DNA of 64,000 nucleotides. Source: SAR202 cluster bacterium. Its GTDB lineage: Bacteria > Chloroflexota > Dehalococcoidia > UBA6926 > VFHL01. The position numbers were made by a program, and so were the translations under genes. The notes beneath the pieces were generated by a model that was not told where the DNA came from, did not search any database, and saw nothing but the letters and a program-made list of their open reading frames with translations. Shown in pieces: positions 57,574 through 64,000 of this stretch; position 1 is the stretch's first letter; each line of letters begins with the position of its first letter. The stretch spans positions 1 to 64,000 of the forward strand of contig VFHL01000002.1 in the NCBI GenBank assembly GCA_009392005.1, in the 5' to 3' direction.

Positions 57574-57694
57574 GCCTCGGTGGCTTTCGCAAGGTGGCTC
57601 CACCCGTTCCCATTCCGAACACGGAAGTGAAACTCCTTAGCGCCGACGATACTGGAGGGGAAGCCCTCTGTGGAAAATAGGTCGCCGCCGAGGC
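57574..57694 (+). rRNA. rrf: 5S ribosomal RNA, isolated
   Basis: About 121 nt with the terminal helix GCCTCGG...CCGAGGC and the conserved segments CCCGTTCCCATTCCGAACACGG and GAAACTC in loops B-C. A T run follows the terminal stem, which can act as terminator. No 16S or 23S gene is near, and neither neighbour is an rRNA gene. Ends are set from the terminal helix and may be off by a few bases. Confidence 0.95.
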
Positions 57695-57854
57695 TTTTTT
57701 ATACGACAAGATTCCCTAAACCAATGCCGTATGATGCAAATCAAGCTTGTTTCTCATCTGCACTATTTCTACTTCAAAATGGCACCAGACATCACACAAA
57801 GTATTGTGACGAGCCGAGAGAATTAATTAAGGGACCTTCGGAAGAAAACGAAAA

Positions 57855-58694
57855 ATGCGGCAAGAATTAGAGAAGTTTGCTTCAGAAGGAAGTTTGGTCA
57901 TCCTTATAGATCGTAAGGGGCGTCAATATCTTATCCGCCTTGACTCAGCAAACATCTTTCATTCACATAAGGGGACCCTACCACATACCAATATAATTGG
58001 TGTTCGAGAAGGCACACGGGTCGCAACATCTGAGGGGATGGAATTTCTTGTTATAAGCCCGACGTATGAAGAATATGCTCTTAAAATGCCTCGGAAAGCG
58101 ACAATAATCTATCCTAAGGATATCGGCCATATCATCGTCTACGGTGACATTTTCCCGGGGGCAACTGTTTTAGAGGCTGGAGTCGGATCTGGAGCATTAA
58201 CATTAATGCTGTTGCGCGCTGTAGGACCACACGGCAAAGTCATATCATATGAAATACGTGAAGAGGCAGCCGAATCAGCCTGGAAGAACATACATAATTT
58301 CGTACCGGATATCACAGATCAATGGTCTCTAACCATAGGTGATATTACTACTCAACCACTACCACTCGAACGAATAGTCGATCGAATAATTTTGGACTTA
58401 CCGGAACCTTGGGAAGTGATCCCAACAGCATTAGATGCCTTAGTTGATGGGGGGATATTTTTAGCATACGTTCCAACAACTCTACAGGTACAACAAGTGG
58501 TTGAAGCATTGCAAAAAACGGATGTGTTTGGAATGATATCAACCTTTGAAGTCATGCATCGAAACTGGGATGTATCCCCAAACAGTGTCCGCCCAAACCA
58601 TCGAATGGTTGCACATACAGGATTCATCACAACGGCAAGAAAACTGCAGCCCGGAGCAGAATTCCCTCGCACACGCAAGAAGAGTCAATACTAA
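57855..58694 (+). CDS. trmI: tRNA (adenine-N1-)-methyltransferase TrmI
   Basis: TrmI methylates A58 in the T-loop of tRNAs with SAM. The protein has 279 residues, with an N-terminal beta domain (1-90), the SAM motif VLEAGVGSGALTLML at 105-119 and the family motif ILDLPEPWEV. It belongs to the bacterial/archaeal TrmI branch. The ATG at 57855 lies about 160 bp after the 5S gene. Confidence 0.93.
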   Translation: MRQELEKFASEGSLVILIDRKGRQYLIRLDSANIFHSHKGTLPHTNIIGVREGTRVATSEGMEFLVISPTYEEYALKMPRKATIIYPKDIGHIIVYGDIFPGATVLEAGVGSGALTLMLLRAVGPHGKVISYEIREEAAESAWKNIHNFVPDITDQWSLTIGDITTQPLPLERIVDRIILDLPEPWEVIPTALDALVDGGIFLAYVPTTLQVQQVVEALQKTDVFGMISTFEVMHRNWDVSPNSVRPNHRMVAHTGFITTARKLQPGAEFPRTRKKSQY

Positions 58695-58952
58695 TGTTGT
58701 ACAAAAACGCTCCTTATTTGATGCTCTCATCCAAAGGAACATGGAAATCCATGGCTCATACATGCATCTGCCAAAATCACATGTGTGTAACTCGCTTCAC
58801 ACAAAGAATTTGGTATACAATGAACCCGGCCATTTTGTAAAGAAGGCATTGCCACCGAAGATTGGTAACCTATCGTTCAACCATGATTGAATTTATGTGG
58901 CAAGGCTTAATCGAAGTGCAAAGTAATCAAACTGGTCAAAGGAGGAGGGAAC

Positions 58953-60866
58953 ATGGGTAATCGTTTTGAAGGAAAGGTCGCCGTCGTTACTGGAGGTGGC
59001 CGAGGAATTGGCCGTGGGGTAGCGCTACTGCTCGCTGAGGAAGGAGCCTCGGTGGTTGTAAACGACCTCGGATGCGAACCGGATGGAACGGGGTCATCTC
59101 AAGTCCCAGCCGACTCAGTCGTTGCGGAAATCACAGCGCAAGGCGGGAAAGCAATCGCGAACTACGACGACATGTCAAAAATGGAGTCGGGTGAAAATAT
59201 CGTTCAGGCAGCTATCGACAACTTCGGGCAGATGGACCTGCTGGTCACAAGTACCGGAGTGGTCCGAGATTCAATGCTCACCCAAATGAGTGATGAAGAC
59301 TGGATGAGCCTGATCAACAATAATCTTAAAGCTACCTTCACTGCTGTTAAACACGCTGGAGTCGTTTTCCGACAACAACGCGGTGGTAAAATCGTGGTTT
59401 TGACATCCGACGCCGGCATGGGCAGCGTTGGTCGAGTCAATATGGCGGGAGCCTCTGAAGGAATAATTGGTTTTAGCCGCACGGCAGCACGAGACCTAGG
59501 TAGATATGGTGTGACGGTAAATGCAGTGGTGCCAGTTGCCAGAACGCGATCATTTCCAGGGCAGGCTGATGCCCATCGCGGATTAATGACAGCCAGAACT
59601 GGTGAAGAAGAGGCGGCCCTTGCACCAGTCCCCTTAAGCACCGCCTGGGACGGGGAAGGCAGCCCCGATGATCCAGATAACGTAGCTCCATTGGTAGCAT
59701 GGCTATTGAGTGAAGCCGCATCTGATGTAAACCACCAATTATTCGGAGCACGTGGTGGAGACTACTATCTCTACTCAGCACCAACAGTTGGCCGTAGCAT
59801 CCAGAAATGGGGCAATTTCACTGTTTCAGAACTAGAAGACTTGTTCCCACGAACACTGGGCGTCGGAATGGAAAGTCCGATTCCACACACTCATAGTGGG
59901 CACACAGCCGCACCCGAACCGGGACACCGTCTTGATGGAAAAGTCGCAGTGATAACAGGTTCGGGACGAGGAATAGCAAAGGCCGTAGCAACATGGTTAG
60001 CAAAAGAAGGCGCGAAAGTTGTCATTAACGACCCTGGCGTCAGCCTTGATGGTTCCGGCGGCGATGTCGCCATTGCAGACGAAGTTGCAAACGAACTGAC
60101 AAACCAAGGATTAACCGCAGTCGCAAATTATGACAGCATCGCCACTTGGGATGGTGCACAAAATCTGATTCAAACCGCCATCGACAACTATGGCCGTGTT
60201 GATATTGTCGCGCACGTGGCGGGCATACTGCGAGATCGGATGCTTTTCAACATGACGGAAGAAGAATGGGATGCGGTGATTGCAACCCACTTGAGCGGAG
60301 GCTTTTATGTTTCCCGACACGCAGCTCCACACATGATTAAGCAAGGATTTGGTCGAATCTTTATCTTTTCCTCAGGCTCTGGCCTCGGGAGCAGTGGCCA
60401 AGCCAATTACAGTGCGGGGAAAGAAGGCGATCTAGGTGTTGCACGTGCGCTAGCTCGTGAATTAGGACCTTACGGAATCACCACGAATAATGTGCGTCCA
60501 GGTGGACAAACCCGAATGTCAGAATCGATCCCACAGAACGCCCGGGAAATTCGGGCCCAGAGAGGTATCGCCGGCGCAAACACACCGCGCGCGACGCAAG
60601 AAGATACTGGACATGACGGTACGTCACCACGCGACCCGGATAATAACGCACCTAAAATCGTTTACCTATCAACACCAGCTGGGGATCATGTGAATGGACA
60701 AGATCTAGGGATTTCCGGATATTCATTCTCTGTGTATCGCCCTCGACAAGCGTTCCGAAGCATCCACAAAACCGATCGCTGGACGCTGGACGAATTAGAT
60801 GCGGACATGACCAAGAATCTGATCAGTGGCATTGATAACCCAGCACCTGCAGCAGAACAAAACTAA
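58953..60866 (+). CDS. Fused double short-chain dehydrogenase (MFE-2-like), first domain degenerate
   Basis: This 637-residue protein has two SDR domains of about 305 residues, each like the dehydrogenase part of peroxisomal multifunctional enzyme 2. Domain 1 (5-315) keeps TGGGRGIG for NAD(P) but has Asn163-Met164-Ala-Gly-Ala-Ser168 where Tyr-x3-Lys is expected. Domain 2 (328-637) has Tyr486 and Lys490 intact and a slightly changed glycine motif TGSGRGIA. One domain therefore seems catalytic and the other a partner, like a covalent heterodimer. The likely reaction is 3-hydroxyacyl-CoA oxidation. AGGAGG precedes the ATG. Confidence 0.93.
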   Translation: MGNRFEGKVAVVTGGGRGIGRGVALLLAEEGASVVVNDLGCEPDGTGSSQVPADSVVAEITAQGGKAIANYDDMSKMESGENIVQAAIDNFGQMDLLVTSTGVVRDSMLTQMSDEDWMSLINNNLKATFTAVKHAGVVFRQQRGGKIVVLTSDAGMGSVGRVNMAGASEGIIGFSRTAARDLGRYGVTVNAVVPVARTRSFPGQADAHRGLMTARTGEEEAALAPVPLSTAWDGEGSPDDPDNVAPLVAWLLSEAASDVNHQLFGARGGDYYLYSAPTVGRSIQKWGNFTVSELEDLFPRTLGVGMESPIPHTHSGHTAAPEPGHRLDGKVAVITGSGRGIAKAVATWLAKEGAKVVINDPGVSLDGSGGDVAIADEVANELTNQGLTAVANYDSIATWDGAQNLIQTAIDNYGRVDIVAHVAGILRDRMLFNMTEEEWDAVIATHLSGGFYVSRHAAPHMIKQGFGRIFIFSSGSGLGSSGQANYSAGKEGDLGVARALARELGPYGITTNNVRPGGQTRMSESIPQNAREIRAQRGIAGANTPRATQEDTGHDGTSPRDPDNNAPKIVYLSTPAGDHVNGQDLGISGYSFSVYRPRQAFRSIHKTDRWTLDELDADMTKNLISGIDNPAPAAEQN

Positions 60867-60900
60867 TCCCCTGCCTGAATTTCTGCTAGCAACGTAAAGT

Positions 60901-60931
60901 ACGGGCCCGCAATTTGAAATTGCGGGCCCGT
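60901..60931. terminator. Strong GC-rich palindrome after the double SDR
   Basis: ACGGGCCCGCAA pairs perfectly with TTGCGGGCCCGT around TTTGAAA. There is no T run on the plus strand. It lies 34 bp after the SDR stop and could also end a minus-strand transcript from 61089. Confidence 0.75.
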
Positions 60932-60984
60932 GTCACATTACAGTGAAAATCTTGTTTATATCTCTCAGGCAACCGGAATAGGAA

Positions 60985-61089
60985 TCAGATGAATTTGAAT
61001 TTGATTGAAGTGACGTCCTCGGATACCACTTCAACTTTCATATCTGCTTTGGTTGCAACAGATGCAGTCTTAACAAGACTAGACACCAT
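60985..61089 (-). CDS. Possible 34-residue peptide
   Basis: This minus-strand frame starts at ATG 61089 with AGGGG at 6 nt. It encodes MVSSLVKTASVATKADMKVE and continues to a hydrophobic KFKFI end. It sits in a 650-bp gap, and a palindrome lies downstream at 60901-60931. No family recognised; conservation is the deciding point. Confidence 0.35.
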   Translation of the reverse strand: MVSSLVKTASVATKADMKVEVVSEDVTSIKFKFI

Positions 61090-61090
61090 T

Positions 61091-61520
61091 TTGAACCCCT
61101 ATTCGACTTGTATCAACATAAATATGTACGGATAATCTTCCATACCCCTCTGTTTTCCTGCCAGTGTCTTACGGTCTAGATATGGAGGAGTCGTCGACCA
61201 CTACGTTTCGTCCATTCGATTTCATGCAAGAGTCACTCGGGTATACATCCCTAGGATATTAAAAAATGATGGGAATAATGTTGTTAGTTAATCGTATTAA
61301 TTCACGCACCGATTAAATAAAAAGACTATAATGACCCCAATTAGGAATCGCAGCGTGAGGCTGCACAATGTTATTGAAACTGCAATACAACAGAGCAACA
61401 TTCAACTAATATTGCTAATCTTTATATAAAGCCTAGAAGTTCAAGTCAGATGATGTAATATGTGTTTGTGGTAATTTTCACATTCGGTAATCAAATTACG
61501 GCCTTAAAGGAGCGTCCACC
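61091..61520. other. Intergenic region before the desaturase-like gene
   Basis: No convincing gene is seen in these 430 bases. A perfect TATAAT at 61327-61332 without a clear -35 could start a leader of about 180 nt for the downstream gene, with a small hairpin (GCAG-7 nt-CTGC) just after. Confidence 0.4.
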
Positions 61521-62537
61521 TTGGTAGAAATCGTGCCAGGACCATTCACCCTGGAAGGGAAGCAAGCTGCCGTTCAAAAAGAAGTAAGAGAGAATTACGA
61601 TACCTACTTCGCAAGGGCAGCGAAAACCAGAATGTGGTTCCCTGATCGCTTGGAACAACGGGATGAAATGCCCAAGTATGGACACCTCATCTCCGATGAA
61701 ACAAAAGAACTTTTGCTGGGATTTCTTGGCGTGGAATCGGTCGTCGATGACTATGTTTTCAGTGGGATTAATGCTGCAGGAGACAGCGTGGCAACACGCG
61801 CACTATATGTCCAATGGGGCTTTGAAGAACGTCGTCACGGCCAAACTTTTCGACACTCATTAATTGATTCAGGACTGTATACTCAAGAATACGTAGACAA
61901 GTTCTTAGCAGACACTGCCGAATATCACTGGACATTTGAAGAGCAGACAGGCTACGAAGAAACACCTCTTTTAGGAGCGGCATACGCAATATTGCAAGAA
62001 AGACACACCCGCTGGAATTACACCGCAACCCGCATGCGAATATGGGAAGAGTATGGAAGTCCAACCGATGCACAAGGAAAACGTATCTTCCCCGCAATAG
62101 CAGGCGCGATAAGGTTTCCCGAAATCGATGAGGGTGCACATGAAGCTAATTTTTTGAATATTGTAAAAATCTATATGAAGTATTTTCCTGACCAAGCTCT
62201 AGACGCCCTCAATAAGGTCTCACACCATTACACGATGCCGATTGTTCAGCTCCCTAACGCAGATGAATTCATCAAATGTGTTCTGTCGGCCGGCATGGCC
62301 GATGCAAAGGAAGTAATCAACAGTGTTATGAATCCTTCACTTCAAAAAATGGGCCTAGAAAATCGCCGTGCCCTAAGAAAAGCAGTACAAAACTTCCGGA
62401 AATTACCTGAGAACGCCGTTGTTCATATACAAAACAGGCCTCTAGACGGGATGGTTCCAGATGAGGAAACAGAAGTATACGAGATGCTCCCTTCAGGCGA
62501 CTTCATACTAAAAACAAACCACGACCAGCCGAAATAG
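61521..62537 (+). CDS. Acyl-ACP desaturase-like di-iron protein
   Basis: This 338-residue, mostly helical protein has two metal motifs of the soluble acyl-ACP desaturase family: EERRH at 102-106 and DEGAH at 203-207, with a further Glu/Asp helix (GVESVVDDYV, 70-79). Such enzymes insert a double bond into a fatty acyl-ACP chain using O2. The rest of the sequence diverges, so a related oxygenase is possible. The start is TTG at 61521 with AAGGAG 8 nt upstream. It stands apart from other fatty acid genes. Confidence 0.8.
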   Translation: MVEIVPGPFTLEGKQAAVQKEVRENYDTYFARAAKTRMWFPDRLEQRDEMPKYGHLISDETKELLLGFLGVESVVDDYVFSGINAAGDSVATRALYVQWGFEERRHGQTFRHSLIDSGLYTQEYVDKFLADTAEYHWTFEEQTGYEETPLLGAAYAILQERHTRWNYTATRMRIWEEYGSPTDAQGKRIFPAIAGAIRFPEIDEGAHEANFLNIVKIYMKYFPDQALDALNKVSHHYTMPIVQLPNADEFIKCVLSAGMADAKEVINSVMNPSLQKMGLENRRALRKAVQNFRKLPENAVVHIQNRPLDGMVPDEETEVYEMLPSGDFILKTNHDQPK

Positions 62538-62723
62538 CCTGCTTCATGTTCGAAACGCTCCAATCCGTGATTAAAGTCAACTAGCGCAGCACATGATGCA
62601 TTGTGTAAATTCACCAAGCGGACCGCTTATTACCTGATAGTGTGGACACCCCAAAACAGGCACTATATGCAGTAGGTGTATAGCGTGATGCGCCATATAT
62701 AGTTTGGGTTTTATACTTATTTA

Positions 62724-62732
62724 TGGTAGAAT
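62724..62732 (+). promoter_or_regulatory. Extended -10 promoter, leaderless transcript before 62739
   Basis: TGGTAGAAT (TG-n-TAGAAT) ends 6 nt before the ATG at 62739, so the mRNA would start at the start codon. The arrangement matches trmL exactly in spacing. This transcript would also carry gyrB. Confidence 0.5.
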
Positions 62733-62738
62733 GTGGCC

Positions 62739-63605
62739 ATGAATTCTAGTCCTCAAAGAGGCCTTATTGAAACGTTAGCGTTCGGCTTTAGCACGATCCA
62801 CCGTCGAACTTTCCTTTTACTGACGCCAATATTTATTGACCTGTTTCTGTGGTTTGGCCCGAAATCAACGATCGCCCCTCTTTTACTAAGTGATCCAGCC
62901 GTAACTTCCATTGACAATAATGGCATCACTAGCCTGCTAGGAATGCTGAATGTGTGGGGATTGCTCGCGATTCAAATACCAACCGTGATTGGTTATACGA
63001 CGATTGAAATATCTCCAGTCATTATTGGTCAAATGGATCTTCATAGTTGGCTAGTTGTTATACCACTAGTCACAATCTTAGCCATTTTCGGGATCTTGTT
63101 TTCATGTGTTTACCGCTCAATGATCGCCAGTGCAATAAAAAACGAACCTTCATCACGAAATGCGTTAATGGCTCGTGTGATCTTGGCATGGCTTCGTTTC
63201 AGCGTGCTAGCAATAGCTATTCTTTGCATACCTCTAATGATGATCGCGTTAATCCAAATGGGATATGCCGTTATCGCTTCGTTGCTAACCATTCCTATCC
63301 TGATCGCAGCGTTTTATGCGTTTTTCACGATTGATGCATTATTTGTAAGCAATGTTGGACCCAAAACTGCCTTTCAATTTGCGCACCTAGTCGTAAAGAA
63401 ACATTTTGGAGCGGCTTTGGGAATATTTCTTGTTGTCACACTCATCAGCCTCGGGATGGCACTAATTTGGGCATCTTTGGCAATGAACTCAATAGGTACG
63501 TTAACTGCGATTGTCGGGAATGCTTACGTAGCAACAGGCCTTACAGCATCTAGCATGGTTTTTTATCAAGATCGTATTTCGACAGTTCAAGCACAAGAAG
63601 GGTGA
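62739..63605 (+). CDS. Multi-spanning membrane protein upstream of gyrB, unknown function
   Basis: This 288-residue protein has about six hydrophobic segments (roughly 25-45, 65-85, 105-130, 150-180, 185-210 and 225-260) and no catalytic motif that I recognise. The ATG at 62739 has no ribosome site; an extended -10 lies just before it. A GTG at 62733 is the in-frame alternative. It ends 1 nt before gyrB, so the two are co-transcribed. It resembles the membrane protein at 7467-8378 only in general layout. Confidence 0.65.
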   Translation: MNSSPQRGLIETLAFGFSTIHRRTFLLLTPIFIDLFLWFGPKSTIAPLLLSDPAVTSIDNNGITSLLGMLNVWGLLAIQIPTVIGYTTIEISPVIIGQMDLHSWLVVIPLVTILAIFGILFSCVYRSMIASAIKNEPSSRNALMARVILAWLRFSVLAIAILCIPLMMIALIQMGYAVIASLLTIPILIAAFYAFFTIDALFVSNVGPKTAFQFAHLVVKKHFGAALGIFLVVTLISLGMALIWASLAMNSIGTLTAIVGNAYVATGLTASSMVFYQDRISTVQAQEG

Positions 63606-63606
63606 A

Positions 63607-64000
63607 ATGGTAGACACAACAAGTCCTAAATATACCGCAAGCGACATTCAAGTACTGGAAGGTTTAGAGGCGGTAAGGCGCCGACCTGGGATGTATATAG
63701 GGAGTACTGACGAACGTGGTCTCCATCACCTGATATTTGAGGTCGTTGATAACAGTGTTGATGAAGCCATGGCAGGGTTCTGTGACAGCGTAAGAATCAC
63801 GCTGGAAGAAGGGAACAGTGTCAGAATCGAAGATGATGGCCGTGGTATCCCCGTCGATAAACACCCGCAAACAGGCCTATCAGCACTCGAAACTGTCATG
63901 ACCACCCTCCATGCCGGAGGAAAATTTGGAGGCGGCGGATACAAAGTCTCAGGTGGGCTCCATGGAGTCGGAGCTTCCGTCGTGAACGCACTATCTGAGT
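63607..64000 (+). CDS. gyrB: DNA gyrase subunit B, 3' truncated by window
   Basis: The first 131 residues of GyrB are present. They include [24 protein letters not shown], the ATP-site [13 protein letters not shown], the DDGRGIPVD motif and [15 protein letters not shown], all of the GHKL ATPase domain. GyrB drives negative supercoiling with GyrA. The frame continues past the right edge. The ATG follows the membrane gene stop by 1 nt. ParE is a weaker alternative. Confidence 0.94.
   Translation, partial: MVDTTSPKYTASDIQVLEGLEAVRRRPGMYIGSTDERGLHHLIFEVVDNSVDEAMAGFCDSVRITLEEGNSVRIEDDGRGIPVDKHPQTGLSALETVMTTLHAGGKFGGGGYKVSGGLHGVGASVVNALSE

Noticed and set aside
58546-58890. Plus-strand ORF overlapping the trmI 3' end
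   Set aside because: Mostly out-of-frame overlap with trmI, with no ribosome site; a shadow frame.
60955-60990. Sequence resembling the 3' half of a glycine riboswitch (CTCTCAGGCAA)
   Set aside because: The matching 5' half with its GGAGAG-type strand is missing and no glycine gene follows.
61182-61262. 26-codon ORF on the plus strand
   Set aside because: No ribosome site and no clear promoter; probably chance.

Overview
The window is a gene-dense bacterial chromosome segment (mid-40s % GC by eye) with short intergenic gaps and many GTG/TTG starts. No phage, insertion sequence or CRISPR array was found. The gene set suggests a free-living, aerobic, lipid- or carboxylate-degrading bacterium of the Chloroflexota, possibly the SAR202/Dehalococcoidia side. 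The pointers are two thiolase-like/DUF35 pairs, a DUF177-rpmF-fabD-nusB-acpP cluster, a T-box on trpS, RNase J, a fused AccD-AccA, and a complex I operon without NuoEFG. The placement is inferred from gene content only; no 16S gene is present.

Layout. 1-1,600: end of a thiolase-like gene and its OB-fold/Zn-ribbon (DUF35) partner. 1.7-6.8 kb: tRNA-Thr, two zinc-ribbon-tagged membrane proteins (DUF805 and CPBP protease) around an MFS transporter, a hydrolase and a lipoprotein. 6.9-11.5 kb: trmL, a membrane protein, apt, a DUF362 protein and an amidase, closed by a strong two-way terminator. 11.6-13.2 kb (minus): a second DUF35/thiolase-like pair. 13.3-22.6 kb (plus): DUF177-rpmF-fabD-nusB-acpP, family 4 uracil-DNA glycosylase, RNase J, FtsK and a fused acetyl-CoA carboxyltransferase. 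22.7-31.1 kb (minus): an amino-acid-oxidase-like flavoprotein, a rhodanese, a 30-residue basic peptide, then ahcY-metK-sugar nucleotidyltransferase-PGI/PMI-fabL-hydrolase. 31.3-37.3 kb (plus): two crotonase-family enzymes, a XerC/D recombinase, a TauE/SafE permease, a small membrane protein and fumC.

37.4-41.0 kb: a promoter and tryptophan T-box leader (UGG specifier) precede trpS, then trpE and trpG with a 4-nt overlap. 41.0-51.0 kb: a consensus promoter drives nuoABCDHIJKLMN, an 11-subunit complex I lacking the NADH-oxidising module. 51.2-53.6 kb: a lone ChrB domain, a C-terminal remnant of a HerA-type ATPase, a long hairpin, an aldo/keto reductase and tRNA-Ile. 53.7-58.7 kb: a 53-residue charged peptide coupled to a pentapeptide-repeat protein, uvrB, an Mrp-like ATPase, an isolated 5S rRNA and trmI. 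58.9-64.0 kb: a fused double SDR protein with one apparently dead domain, an acyl-ACP-desaturase-like di-iron protein, a membrane protein and the start of gyrB.

Together the genes cover fatty acid synthesis (fused AccDA, FabD, ACP, FabL, a desaturase-like protein), acyl-CoA breakdown (two crotonases, MFE-2-like double SDR, thiolase-like/DUF35 pairs), the methyl cycle (MetK, AhcY), sugar-nucleotide supply, tryptophan supply, respiration and housekeeping DNA/RNA functions. Points most worth a second look are the double SDR with a degenerate first active site, the thiolase-like/DUF35 pairs without a thiolase nucleophile, the NuoEFG-less complex I, the fused AccDA, the Mrp-like ATPase without its CxxC motif, and small genes that sit below usual length cut-offs.
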